Below the pieces are notes generated by a model that was not told the DNA's origin, ran no database searches, and saw only the letters and a program-made list of their open reading frames with translations. This document shows, piece after piece, positions 53,722 to 63,526 of a stretch of 64,000 bases of DNA (position 1 is the stretch's first letter; every line of letters starts with the position of its first letter). Position numbers and translations under genes: made by a program. Source of the DNA: Asticcacaulis sp. (GTDB taxonomy: Bacteria > Pseudomonadota > Alphaproteobacteria > Caulobacterales > Caulobacteraceae); assembly GCA_024707255.1 (NCBI GenBank), contig JANQAC010000002.1, positions 676,001 to 740,000 of the forward strand, read 5' to 3'.

Positions 53722-56148
53722 ATGGTTCTTTCAGGCAAAACCTCAAGGCGCGCCGTTCTGGCGGGTATGGTGGCCGCGTCTGCGGCAGGGGTCTCAGCCC
53801 CGGCAGGAGCCAAAGGCCGCGCATCCGATAACCGGCTGTGGTATCGCAAGCCGGCCGCGCGCTGGGAGGAGGCGCTGCCGGTCGGCAATGGCCGGCTGGG
53901 CGCCATGGTCTTTGGCCGGACGGGGCAGGAGCGGCTGCAACTCAATGAAGATACCCTGTGGTCGGGTGGACCCTATACGCCGGATAGTCCTGATGCTCTG
54001 GCAGCCCTGCCGGAGGTGCGGCGTCTGATTGCCGACGGGCGCTACAAAGAGGCCACCGACTTGGCCAGCGCGAAAATGATGGCGCGTCCCCTGTCGCAGA
54101 TGGCCTATGGCACGCTCGGCGACCTGCTGCTGACCTTCGACGAGGCGGCCGTTCCCGACCGGTATGAGCGTGAGCTTGATATTGAGACGGCGATTGCCGG
54201 CGTCTACTATCAGACGCCGGGCGGCACAATCCGGCGTGAGGCCTTTGCGTCCGCGCCGGATCAGGTGGTGGTCGTGCGGCTGGAATCGGAGGGCGGCAAG
54301 CTGGGGTTTGACCTGGCTTATCGCGGCCCGCGCGAGGTGAAATATACCGCGGCGAATTACAGCGGCTCCCCGACCAATCTGGCGGTCAACCACGCAACGG
54401 ACTGGGCGCAGCATGAAGATCCGGGAACAAACGGTGATAATATTCGTACCCGCCCGGCCGGCACCAACGTCTGGCTGATCACCGGCAGAAATACCGCCAG
54501 CCAGGGCATAGCGGCCAACCTGACCTTTGCTTTGCGTGTCCAGGTGGTCAGCGATGGCCAGGTATCGGTTTCGGAGTCGTACGTTTCCGTCAGAGGCGCG
54601 CGTACCGCGACCCTGCTGATTTCGGCGGCGACCAGCTATGTCAATTTCCGCGATACCAGTGGCGATCCCGTGGCGATCGTGCGCAGGCAGGGCGAGGCGG
54701 CGGCAAGAAAATCCTATACGCAACTTAAGCGGGACCATATCAGCGACTATCAGGGCCTGTTCGCCGGGTTTACAGTCGATTTCGGACGCGGCGCCAGTGC
54801 GGACCTGCCGACCGACCAGCGCATCGTGGCGACGGAGGCAGCAGACGATCCGGCGCTGGCCGCCCTTTACCTGCAATATGCCCGCTATCTGCTTATTTCG
54901 TCATCGCGCCCAGGCACGCAGCCAGCCAACCTGCAGGGCATCTGGAACGAAGGGACAAACCCGCCCTGGGGCAGCAAATACACCATCAATATCAATACCG
55001 AGATGAACTACTGGCTGGCCGGTCCTGCCGGTCTGTCGCCCTGCGTCGAGCCGTTGCTGCGCCTGACCGAGGAACTGGCGGTCAGCGGCGCCGCCACGGC
55101 GAAGACGATGTACAATGCCAGGGGCTGGGTGGCGCACCACAATACCGACCTGTGGCGTGCGGCCGCGCCGATCGACGGACCGTTATGGGGGCTGTGGCCG
55201 TGCGGCGGCGCCTGGTTGTGCAACACCCTGTGGGACCAGTATGACTACAGCCGCGATGCAGCCATGCTGTCGCGCCTCTATCCCCTGATGCGCGACGCTT
55301 CCCTGTTCTTCCTCGATACCCTGATCGAAGACCCCGGCGGTCGCGGCCTGATCACCTCGCCATCGGTCTCGCCGGAAAATACCCATCCCTTTGGCTCTTC
55401 GGTGTGCGCTGGTCCGGCCATGGACCGTCAGATCGTCCGCGACCTGTTCCATCATACGGTCGCTGCCGGCAAGGGCCTGGGACAAGACACGGACCTGCTG
55501 GCGCAGATCGAAACCACGGCGGCGCGCATTGCCCCCGACCGCATTGGCAAGACAGGTCAATTCCAGGAATGGCTGGAAGACTGGGACGACGCCGCCCCGG
55601 AACCGCAGCACCGTCATATCTCGCATCTCTATGCGCTTTTCCCCAGTTCCCAGGTCAATCCGCGCGATACGCCGGAACTGGTGAAGGCAGCGCAGGTCAC
55701 CCTCGAAAGGAGAGGCGATCTGTCGACGGGCTGGGCCACGGCCTGGCGGATAAACTGCTGGGCGCGGACGGGCGAGGGCGACCATGCCCACCGGATCCTA
55801 AAGTCCCTGCTCGGACCGCAGCGTACATACCCCAATATGTTTGATGCCCATCCGCCGTTCCAGATCGACGGTAATTTCGGCGGCGCCATGGGGATCATGG
55901 AAATGATCGTGCAGTCGTGGGGCGGCGAGATTCACCTGCTGCCGGCGATGCCGTCCGCCTGGCCTTCGGGCCGGCTGAAGGGCGTTCACGCGCGCGGGAA
56001 TATCAGGCTGGATATCGCCTGGACCGGCGGCAAGCTGATGGCGCTCAAGGTCTACGGCCGGCCGGCGCAGGAGGTCGTCCTGCGTCACGGCGGCGACGTC
56101 CGCACGGTCCGGCTTGACAGCTGCGGCATCTACCAAATGAAAGCCTGA
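53722..56148 (+). CDS. GH95 alpha-L-fucosidase/galactosidase, Tat-exported
   Basis: This 808-residue family 95 enzyme has a Tat signal (TSRRAVLAG). Family landmarks are WEEALPVGNGRLGAMVFG and ERLQLNEDTLWSGGP at the start, the catalytic region WNEGTNPPWGSKYTININ followed by TEMNYW, and SPSVSPENTHPFG. GH95 enzymes are inverting and remove terminal L-fucose (or L-galactose) from xyloglucan and related glycans. The ATG at 53722 follows GGAAGCAGG; the longer frame lies inside the preceding gene. It is followed after three bases by the tannase gene. Confidence 0.93.
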   Translation: MVLSGKTSRRAVLAGMVAASAAGVSAPAGAKGRASDNRLWYRKPAARWEEALPVGNGRLGAMVFGRTGQERLQLNEDTLWSGGPYTPDSPDALAALPEVRRLIADGRYKEATDLASAKMMARPLSQMAYGTLGDLLLTFDEAAVPDRYERELDIETAIAGVYYQTPGGTIRREAFASAPDQVVVVRLESEGGKLGFDLAYRGPREVKYTAANYSGSPTNLAVNHATDWAQHEDPGTNGDNIRTRPAGTNVWLITGRNTASQGIAANLTFALRVQVVSDGQVSVSESYVSVRGARTATLLISAATSYVNFRDTSGDPVAIVRRQGEAAARKSYTQLKRDHISDYQGLFAGFTVDFGRGASADLPTDQRIVATEAADDPALAALYLQYARYLLISSSRPGTQPANLQGIWNEGTNPPWGSKYTININTEMNYWLAGPAGLSPCVEPLLRLTEELAVSGAATAKTMYNARGWVAHHNTDLWRAAAPIDGPLWGLWPCGGAWLCNTLWDQYDYSRDAAMLSRLYPLMRDASLFFLDTLIEDPGGRGLITSPSVSPENTHPFGSSVCAGPAMDRQIVRDLFHHTVAAGKGLGQDTDLLAQIETTAARIAPDRIGKTGQFQEWLEDWDDAAPEPQHRHISHLYALFPSSQVNPRDTPELVKAAQVTLERRGDLSTGWATAWRINCWARTGEGDHAHRILKSLLGPQRTYPNMFDAHPPFQIDGNFGGAMGIMEMIVQSWGGEIHLLPAMPSAWPSGRLKGVHARGNIRLDIAWTGGKLMALKVYGRPAQEVVLRHGGDVRTVRLDSCGIYQMKA

Positions 56149-56151
56149 ACC

Positions 56152-57828
56152 ATGCGCCTGTTTTTGACGACCATCTTCGCTTTGTTTGCCGGACTGACAT
56201 CTCAGGCGCACGCTGCTGATACCCAGCCTGTCTGCGAGGCTCTGGCCGGGCGGACCATCGCCTGGTCCGGCGACGCGGCGCGAATTGTCAGCGCCGCGCC
56301 GGTGGCTGCGACGGCCGACCTCGCCGCCCATTGCGACCTTTCCGGCATCATGCACGAGCGCCGGGGACGCTTCGGGCAGAGCTATGCCATCCGCTTCCAT
56401 ATGCGCCTGCCACGGGAGTGGAACGACCGCATGGTGTTTCAGGGCGGGGGCGGCAGCAATGGCGATATCGGCGATGCCCTGGGGCATGTGTCTTCGGCGG
56501 GCCCAGTGGCGCTGGCCATGGGCTATGCCGTCATCAGCCAGGATTCCGGTCACGACAACGCGACCAATACGGATATGGCTCGAAACGGCGCCCTGGCCTT
56601 CGGTTTCGATCCGCAGGCGCGCGCCGACTATGGCCATGCTTCGCTGAAAGCATCCGCAGAGGCCGCAAAAGCCGTACTTCGGGCGGCCTACGGGCATGGA
56701 CCGAAATTCAGTTATTTCGTTGGCTGTTCCAAAGGCGGTCAGGAAGGTATGGTCTTCGCCCAGCTTTACCCCGATCTTTTTGATGGCATTATCGCCTCGG
56801 CACCAGGTTTTTCCCTGCCACGCGCGGCCGTGGCCGAAGCGTGGGATGTCCAGGCATTCGCTTCACTGGCCGGACCGCGAGATGCCGTGAAAATGGGCGA
56901 TCTTACCAAGACCTTTTCCGCGGCTGATTTTGCCCTTGTGAGAAGCGCTATTCTGGAAGCGTGCGACGGCGATGACGGGCTACAGGACGGCATGGTGTCG
57001 AATATCACCGCCTGCACCAATGTCAGGGTGCAGCCCGCGCTGCAAAAGCGCGTATGTGCCGGCGGGAAAACCGATGCCTGCCTGACGCCGAGCCAGGCCG
57101 CAGTTTTGCAGAAAGTTATTGACGGGCCGACCACCTCAGCCGGCGCCCGCATCTATAGTGACTGGGCCTGGCCGTCATCGATCAATGCACCTGAATGGCG
57201 CATGTGGAAGATCGGTTCGGAAAACGGCCAGATACCACCGCTGAATGTCATCCTGGGTGGTCCGGCTCTGGCTTCAGCCTTTACAACACCGCCGGTCGCC
57301 CTGGGATCGCCGAATGCCCTTCTGGCATACCAGTTGAATTTCAGTTTCGACCGGGATGCCGCCGGTATCCACGCCATTGCTGAACCCTTTAAGCGCTCTG
57401 CGTGGGAAGATGTCGGCGCGCGGTCGACGGACCTGTCGGCATTTCGTGCGCGCCATGGTCGGATGATCGTGGCGCATGGCGAATCGGACCCGGTATTCTC
57501 ATTGAAGGACACACTGAACTGGTTCGATGCCGTAAATGCAGCCAATGGCGGCCATGCAGCGGATTTCGTCCGGGTGTTTCCGGTTCCCGGCATGTGTCAC
57601 TGCGGTGGCGGCAGCGCAACCGACCAGTATGACATGTTCACGGCCCTGGTGACCTGGGTAGAGCAGGGACAGGCGCCGCAGAGCATCGTCGCGGCTGCCG
57701 GACCTGCCACGCCATGGCCGGGACGCACGCGCCCGCTGTGCGCCTATCCGCAATGGGCCAAATATACAGGCGGCAATCCCGAAACAGCGTCCAGCTTTCA
57801 ATGCGTGGCGCAGGCCGGCGGCACCTGA
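56152..57828 (+). CDS. Tannase/feruloyl esterase family protein, exported
   Basis: This 558-residue protein has a signal peptide (cleavage after SQAHAA) and matches the tannase/feruloyl esterase family: WNDRMVFQGGGGSNG, the nucleophile elbow GCSKGGQEG near residue 187, the acid in HGESDPVFS and histidine in GMCHCGGG. The conserved cysteine pair near the catalytic Ser and His (GCSKGG and MCHCGG) is characteristic. It should release ferulic acid or related phenolics from plant polymers. It is three bases away from the convergent GH31 gene. Confidence 0.9.
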   Translation: MRLFLTTIFALFAGLTSQAHAADTQPVCEALAGRTIAWSGDAARIVSAAPVAATADLAAHCDLSGIMHERRGRFGQSYAIRFHMRLPREWNDRMVFQGGGGSNGDIGDALGHVSSAGPVALAMGYAVISQDSGHDNATNTDMARNGALAFGFDPQARADYGHASLKASAEAAKAVLRAAYGHGPKFSYFVGCSKGGQEGMVFAQLYPDLFDGIIASAPGFSLPRAAVAEAWDVQAFASLAGPRDAVKMGDLTKTFSAADFALVRSAILEACDGDDGLQDGMVSNITACTNVRVQPALQKRVCAGGKTDACLTPSQAAVLQKVIDGPTTSAGARIYSDWAWPSSINAPEWRMWKIGSENGQIPPLNVILGGPALASAFTTPPVALGSPNALLAYQLNFSFDRDAAGIHAIAEPFKRSAWEDVGARSTDLSAFRARHGRMIVAHGESDPVFSLKDTLNWFDAVNAANGGHAADFVRVFPVPGMCHCGGGSATDQYDMFTALVTWVEQGQAPQSIVAAAGPATPWPGRTRPLCAYPQWAKYTGGNPETASSFQCVAQAGGT

Positions 57829-57831
57829 AAA

Positions 57832-60486
57832 CTATTCGCCGAGGCGAACGCGAAGCGGCCGGCCGGTATAGGTCACCATCAGGTCGGGGGGCTGGCTTAG
57901 GGCCGGATGACCCTCAGCGGCGAGACGGATGCGGAGCTGTTTCTCTTTGGCCATGCCGTCGAACCGGCCTGTGCCTGCGCCTATGATCAGCTCTTTGTTG
58001 TTCTCATTCCAGGACAGGGGGATGAGGCTGTAAGCGCCCGCTTCGTAACTGTAGGTGAGGCCGTCATCCTCATAGAGCTCGAAGCTTCCATCCTGTCCGG
58101 GGAAAATCACAATGTCCAGAACCTGGCCAGTGATGTCGGCGGTGGACTGAACCTCCGGGCCCAGGGGCAGGATCGTGCCTGCGCGAGCGTGAAGCGGTAT
58201 CTGCGACAGGGGAGAGGAGACGAGATGCGTCTCGCCCCCTGCGCGATGGGCGCCGGTCCACAGATCGAACCAGCCACCCGGCGATTGCGGCAGGTAAACC
58301 GGCCAGGTGGTCGCGTCCGGAGCGGTGACCGGTGCCACAAGAAAGGCCGGGCCGAACATGAAGCTGTGCGCCTGGGCCAGGGCTTTTTCGTCGCTCCTAA
58401 AATCGAAGACCAGCGGGCGCAGTAAAGGCATCCCCTTGCGATTGGCCATGGCGCCCAAACTGTAGATGTAGGGGAAGAGACGGTATCGGAGGTTGAGATA
58501 GTCGCGCGCCACGCTTTCAACCGCTTCACCGTACCGCCAGAATTCGGTATCCGTCATATAGCCGTGCACGCGCTGCAAAGGCAGGAAGGTGGCGTACTGG
58601 AACCAGCGGACAAAGCGTTCATGGTAGGCGGTGTCGGTATATTGCGACGGGCCGGGTCGAAAGAAGCCGCCGGCATCGACCGTCCAGTAAGGATAGCCGG
58701 CAGCGGCCATATTGAGACCCGCCGGTATCTGCCTTTTCAGGGTTTCCCAGTCGTTGCCGATATCGCCGGACCAGGTGGCGGCGCCATAGCGTTGCTGGCC
58801 GGGAAACGCCGAGCGTGTCAGGATAAACACGCGCCGATCGGGGAAGTCGCGGCGCTGACCTTCGTAAACAGTCCTCGACACCTGTAAAGGATAACTCAGG
58901 CGGACATGTTCTCCTTTGCCGGCATGGGTCTGGCGTCCGACCAGATCGTCGTTTTCCGGCTCTGTCGCGTCCTGCCACCAGGCATCGATACCGAGCGCCG
59001 CCAGCCGCGTGCTCTGGTTCTGCCAGTAGAAGGCTGCGGCGGCGGGATCAAAAAAATCGATCCATTCTGAGTCGGGGATGTAGAAGCCCTTCGACGCCAT
59101 GGCCTTGCCGAGTTCGGTCTTGCGATCGACCTTTGACCAGACCGACAGCATGAACCGCATATCCATGTCGTGCAGGCTTTTCACCATCCCGGCCGGATCG
59201 GGATACTGTGTCTCATCGAAGCGCATGGCGTTCCAGCCATGTTTGCCCCAGTATTGCCAGTCCTGCACCATGACATCGACCGGCAGCTTTCGCCTGCGAA
59301 ACTCATGGGCGGTGTCGAGGATTTCCTGCGCGGATTTGAAGCGTTCGCGGCAGTGGATGTAGCCATAGGCCCATTTCGGCAAGATCGGTGCCGCGCCGAT
59401 GAGTTGCCTGTAGCCCGCCATGATGTCAGCGGCATCGGGCCCGGCAATAACGACATAGTCGATCGCCTCGGCGACGTCGGACCGCCAGACCGTGCGGTCT
59501 TCCGCCTTGCCGTAAGAAATGGAGGGGCTGTCGTCGGCATTCGCCCGGACGGTCAGGGCATGGGGGCCGGGCTCCAGTTCGGCAAGGAAACTGGTGGTCG
59601 GCGGCAGCCACAGATTTGACAGGTCGCTATAGACCTTGCCGTCGATTTCCACATAATGCCGGGACGCCATCTTGCGGCCGATATCGAGCTGAAAAGCATA
59701 ACGACCCGGCGCATCGACATGGATTTCGCCGCGGAATTCCGCTTCGGTCCGCGTCAGTTTCGCATTGCCTGCGCCGGTCGTGACATCGACGACCTGCCCT
59801 TGTTTTTCGGTATCGACGCGATCGAGCTGAACGCGCATGGCGGGTGGATTGACATCGCTTCGCCCTTCATTGAGCCACATCAGGCCATAACCGCGGCTCG
59901 ACAAGAGGAATGGCAGACTGATCTGGGTATTCACCTGCGTCAGGCGGCGCGGAAGCTGGCGGATATCGAGCGCGCCATCCTGAAAACAGCCGGTGCCGAA
60001 GATGCGTTCATCTGGCGGCGAATCGAACGCCTGTTCGGCGATAAAGACATATTCGTCACCCAGTTTCGAGGCTTCGAGACGCCGGCCATCGGGCAATTCG
60101 CTGACGAGGGCATTACTCTTCCCGTCGAGGAAGGACAGGTGGCCGTCTGCTGGATCGAGATCGCAGATAATGCCCGGCAGGCGGAGGCGAACCTTGCCAT
60201 TTGCTGCTTGTGTTCGAGCGCGCGGTTGCTGCTCTTGAGGCAGAAGAATGCGATCCGGCGCCGCCGTCAGCGGTGCCGTTCCAGGCGAAAAGCGCACACG
60301 AAACGCCCGGTCGGTCAGGGCAAATATCTGCAGGGTGCCGTTTTCCCGGACATCCATATAGTCCGCGCGGCGTGAGGGTATTGCCTTTGCCCGCGTGCTT
60401 ACTGCGGCCACGCTGGCCAGCGCAGCGGTGCCGGTCAAAAAGCTGCGCCGGGTAGGGGTATTGGCCGATAAATTAAGAGAGTTCAT
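57832..60486 (-). CDS. GH31 alpha-xylosidase/alpha-glucosidase with PA14-like insert, Tat-exported
   Basis: This 884-residue family 31 enzyme has a Tat signal (TRRSFLTG). A PA14-like module (about residues 235-320, APGRYAFQLDIGRKMASRHYVEIDGKVYSDLSNLW) is inserted before the barrel, as in the xyloglucan alpha-xylosidases of Gram-negative saprophytes. The nucleophile is the Asp in WWQDATEPE; KWAYGYIHCRERFKSAQEI opens the barrel. It likely removes alpha-xylose from xyloglucan fragments. Alpha-glucosidase activity cannot be excluded. It is divergent from the dehydrogenase gene across a 141-bp AT-rich gap. Confidence 0.9.
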   Translation of the reverse strand: MNSLNLSANTPTRRSFLTGTAALASVAAVSTRAKAIPSRRADYMDVRENGTLQIFALTDRAFRVRFSPGTAPLTAAPDRILLPQEQQPRARTQAANGKVRLRLPGIICDLDPADGHLSFLDGKSNALVSELPDGRRLEASKLGDEYVFIAEQAFDSPPDERIFGTGCFQDGALDIRQLPRRLTQVNTQISLPFLLSSRGYGLMWLNEGRSDVNPPAMRVQLDRVDTEKQGQVVDVTTGAGNAKLTRTEAEFRGEIHVDAPGRYAFQLDIGRKMASRHYVEIDGKVYSDLSNLWLPPTTSFLAELEPGPHALTVRANADDSPSISYGKAEDRTVWRSDVAEAIDYVVIAGPDAADIMAGYRQLIGAAPILPKWAYGYIHCRERFKSAQEILDTAHEFRRRKLPVDVMVQDWQYWGKHGWNAMRFDETQYPDPAGMVKSLHDMDMRFMLSVWSKVDRKTELGKAMASKGFYIPDSEWIDFFDPAAAAFYWQNQSTRLAALGIDAWWQDATEPENDDLVGRQTHAGKGEHVRLSYPLQVSRTVYEGQRRDFPDRRVFILTRSAFPGQQRYGAATWSGDIGNDWETLKRQIPAGLNMAAAGYPYWTVDAGGFFRPGPSQYTDTAYHERFVRWFQYATFLPLQRVHGYMTDTEFWRYGEAVESVARDYLNLRYRLFPYIYSLGAMANRKGMPLLRPLVFDFRSDEKALAQAHSFMFGPAFLVAPVTAPDATTWPVYLPQSPGGWFDLWTGAHRAGGETHLVSSPLSQIPLHARAGTILPLGPEVQSTADITGQVLDIVIFPGQDGSFELYEDDGLTYSYEAGAYSLIPLSWNENNKELIIGAGTGRFDGMAKEKQLRIRLAAEGHPALSQPPDLMVTYTGRPLRVRLGE

Positions 60487-60557
60487 TCCTTTGCCTGTTG
60501 TTTGTCTTGTATTTTATTGCGTTTTTCGTTCCGGCTTTCGCATAAGCAAGCGAATTT

Positions 60558-60572
60558 CAATACGTGATATTG
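60558..60572. promoter_or_regulatory. Palindrome in the GH31/dehydrogenase divergent promoter
   Basis: CAATACGTGATATTG has five-base inverted arms CAATA/TATTG. A TGATATT direct repeat (60565 and 60578) overlaps it. It may be an operator for both genes. The gap has a TATATAA box near 60590. Confidence 0.4.
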
Positions 60573-60627
60573 CAATCTGATATTATCCTATATAAAAGTA
60601 AATTCCATATAAGGAAATAAATTCAAG

Positions 60628-61638
60628 ATGCTCGCCATATCCTGCAACAAGCCGTTTGATCTGAGCCTGGCTGAACGCCCGATGCCCGACCGCCGCGCCG
60701 GCGAGGTGCTGGTACGTGTCAGGCGCGTCGGCATGTGCGGGACAGATTTCCATATCTATTCCGGAAACCAGCCCTATCTCTCTTATCCCCGTGTCATGGG
60801 GCACGAACTTGCGGGCGAGGTGTGGGAAGCCGACCCGGATCTGGGGCTGCGAACCGGTGCGACCGTGACAATCAATCCCTATTTCCGCTGCAAGACGTGC
60901 CATGCCTGCCAGATGGGCAAGCCGAATTGCTGTATGAATATCCGCGTCATGGGCGTTCATATCGATGGCGGCCTGGCGGAATTCGTTGCGGTTCCGGCGG
61001 AGGCGGTCATCGACGTAGACGGGTTGAGCCTGGAACAGGCGGCAATGGTCGAGTTTCTGGCGATCGGCCTGCACGCCGTCCGCCGTGGCAGCGTCACTTC
61101 GGTCGATCGGGTGCTTGTGGTTGGCGCCGGCGCCATTGGTATGGGCGTGGCATTGTTTGCCAGGATGGCCGGTGCCCGTGTCCATGTCATCGATACCAAT
61201 GATGGACGGTTGAAACGTGCCCAGGCCGTGTGCCCCGACGTCAAGACGGCGCTGGTGGACGACGGCATCGATGCCTGGTTGAGCGAGCGGACAGAAGGCA
61301 ACATGTTCGACGCTGTTTTCGACGCTTCGGGAAGCGCCGCAGCCATAGAGAAAGGCTTCTCCTATGTGGCGCACGGTGGCCGCTATGTCCTGGTCAGCGT
61401 CGTCAGCCAGAATATCACTTTTTCGGATCCTGAATTTCATAAGCGCGAAATGCAGCTCATCGGCAGCCGCAACGCCATGAAGCATGATTTTCAGATGGTC
61501 ATCGACATGATCAGGGATGGTGCCATCCCCACCGAAAAGCTTCACACCCATTCGCTGGCCGCGGCGGAGATGCCGCAGAAGGTTCCGCAACTCATGGCGG
61601 CGCGCGGTGATCTTCTTAAAGCCATTGTAACCATCTGA
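60628..61638 (+). CDS. Zinc-dependent alcohol/sugar dehydrogenase (MDR family)
   Basis: This 336-residue cytoplasmic enzyme has the zinc site (Cys in GMCGTDFH, HE in MGHELAGE), the structural-zinc cysteines in FRCKTCHACQMGKPNCC and an NAD fold (VVGAGAIGMG). It resembles the sorbitol, galactitol and L-galactonate dehydrogenase group. Next to fucosidase-type and xylosidase genes it could oxidise a released sugar or sugar acid such as an L-fucose or L-galactose derivative; this is inference. It starts the string dehydrogenase-GH97, ten bases apart. Confidence 0.87.
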   Translation: MLAISCNKPFDLSLAERPMPDRRAGEVLVRVRRVGMCGTDFHIYSGNQPYLSYPRVMGHELAGEVWEADPDLGLRTGATVTINPYFRCKTCHACQMGKPNCCMNIRVMGVHIDGGLAEFVAVPAEAVIDVDGLSLEQAAMVEFLAIGLHAVRRGSVTSVDRVLVVGAGAIGMGVALFARMAGARVHVIDTNDGRLKRAQAVCPDVKTALVDDGIDAWLSERTEGNMFDAVFDASGSAAAIEKGFSYVAHGGRYVLVSVVSQNITFSDPEFHKREMQLIGSRNAMKHDFQMVIDMIRDGAIPTEKLHTHSLAAAEMPQKVPQLMAARGDLLKAIVTI

Positions 61639-61648
61639 CCGGGGAAAA

Positions 61649-63526
61649 ATGATGCTGGCATATCTCTTAACGGCGGCCGCTGCCGCCCAGATTGTTGTGT
61701 CGTCACCCGACGGCAAGGTCGAATTGCGTATCGCCCCGGACGGTTCGAGCTATGTCGCCGCGCGCAACCATGAGGATATTGCTTCCGGCAAGCTCGGTTT
61801 GCAACTGACCGGAGCAGAGCGGTTTGCGCCCCTTATTCTGACCAGACACACGCACCAAAGCGTAAATACGATCCACCCCCTGACCGCAACCAAGGCCGAC
61901 CGGGCACCGGATGTCTATAACAGTGAAAGCCTGGTGTTCCGTGAAGCTTCCGGCCTGAAGCGCGAAATCACCTTCGAGGTCCGGGTCTATAATGAGGGCG
62001 TTGCCTGGCGTTATGATCTGCCCAAGGGCAATGCCGTCAATCTGGCAAATGAGGACACGCAGTTCCGGCTGGCCGGTGATCCGAATTGCCTTGTTTCGGA
62101 ATACAGTTCCTCCCACGAAAATTATTGGAATTCCGTCCGCGTCTCGCAACTCGATCCCGCCAAACTCTACGACTACCCCATGGTTTGTGCTTCACCAGGT
62201 GGCGGCACACACTATGCCATCGTCCAGGCGGGCCTGTCGGGCTATGCCGGTTCGGCACTGAAGCCGGCAGCGGAGGGGCTCAAGGTCGAGTTGTTTCCCC
62301 GCCCGGATCGCAAGGATGTGGCTGTGGCTTCGCCTGCTGGTCTGCAAAGTGGTTGGCGAGCTATTCTGATGGGGGATCGGGCAGGCGATCTGATCGAGTC
62401 CAACCTGATCGGCAATCTGTCGGCGCAAGCCTCTGGCGATTTCAGTTGGGTCAAGTCCGGCAAGGTGGCGTGGGACTGGTGGTCCGGCCCCACCGTCGGC
62501 GAAAAGCCGACCATGGAACGTTATCGTCGGTTCATCGATTTCGCGGCCGAATCCGGCTTTCCCTATTTCCTGATCGATGCCGGCTGGGCGCTGAATACCG
62601 GCCCGTGCTGTGACGCCGACCCGCGGACCGACATCACAAAGGCTGAGGCGGGCATCGATATGCCGGCGCTCGCGCAATATGCCGCCTCGAAAGGCGTCGG
62701 CCTGCTCCTCTGGGCGCACTGGAAGCACGTCGAGCCGCGCATGGACGAGGTGCTCGATACCTATCAGGCATGGGGGATCAAGGGGATCAAGGTTGATTTC
62801 CTGGAGCGCGATGACCAGGACATGGCCGCCTTCTATGAACGGCTCGCCGCCGCCACGGCCAAACGGCACCTGCTGCTCGACATGCACGGCGCCTTTCCCC
62901 CTATGGGCCTGTCGCGGACCTATCCGAACTTCATCACTCAGGAAGGCGTCCTGGGCGCCGAATATAACAAGTTTGCATGGGGACGCGTAACGCCTTCGCA
63001 TAACGTCAAGCTGGCCTATACCCGGATGCTGCTGGGGCCGATGGATTACACACCGGGTGGTTTCCGCAATTCATATCCGGACGCCTACGTGCAGACGGAA
63101 GTGATGCCATCCACGCGCTTCACCCGCGGCCAGGCTTTGGCGCAGTTCGTCGTGTATGACAGCCCGCTTCAGATGGTGTCGGATGATCCGTCTGCCTATC
63201 AGGGCGCTGATGGCTTCGATTTCATCAAGGCGGTGCCGACATCGTGGGACGAGACCCGTTTCATTGAAGGCACACCGGATAGCTACGTCGTCCTTGCTAG
63301 GCGCAAGGGCAATGCCTGGTATATAGGTGCTATGAACAACGAGACGGCACGCGTCATAGATATACCGCTGACCTTCCTGGCGGCCAAGACGCAAAACGCG
63401 GTGATATGGGCAGATGGAGCGAGCGCCAACCAAGTCTATCGCACAGCCAGAACCGTGTCAAAAGGTGACATGCTCAGCGTAAAAATGTCGGGCGGAGGCG
63501 GCGCCGTGATCATGATCACACCGTAA
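61649..63526 (+). CDS. GH97 alpha-glucosidase/alpha-galactosidase
   Basis: This 625-residue family 97 enzyme has a short signal (cleavage near AAAQ). The N-terminal beta domain (PDGKVELRIAPDG) is followed by a barrel with GKVAWDWWSGPT, GIKVDFLERDDQDM, whose Asp is the nucleophile of retaining (galactosidase-type) members, and the Glu in TQEGVLGAEYNK, then a C-terminal beta domain. It acts on alpha-linked galactose or glucose. The Asp in KVDF favours the retaining branch and therefore alpha-galactosidase, fitting side-chain removal from xyloglucan or galactomannan. Confidence 0.9.
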   Translation: MMLAYLLTAAAAAQIVVSSPDGKVELRIAPDGSSYVAARNHEDIASGKLGLQLTGAERFAPLILTRHTHQSVNTIHPLTATKADRAPDVYNSESLVFREASGLKREITFEVRVYNEGVAWRYDLPKGNAVNLANEDTQFRLAGDPNCLVSEYSSSHENYWNSVRVSQLDPAKLYDYPMVCASPGGGTHYAIVQAGLSGYAGSALKPAAEGLKVELFPRPDRKDVAVASPAGLQSGWRAILMGDRAGDLIESNLIGNLSAQASGDFSWVKSGKVAWDWWSGPTVGEKPTMERYRRFIDFAAESGFPYFLIDAGWALNTGPCCDADPRTDITKAEAGIDMPALAQYAASKGVGLLLWAHWKHVEPRMDEVLDTYQAWGIKGIKVDFLERDDQDMAAFYERLAAATAKRHLLLDMHGAFPPMGLSRTYPNFITQEGVLGAEYNKFAWGRVTPSHNVKLAYTRMLLGPMDYTPGGFRNSYPDAYVQTEVMPSTRFTRGQALAQFVVYDSPLQMVSDDPSAYQGADGFDFIKAVPTSWDETRFIEGTPDSYVVLARRKGNAWYIGAMNNETARVIDIPLTFLAAKTQNAVIWADGASANQVYRTARTVSKGDMLSVKMSGGGGAVIMITP

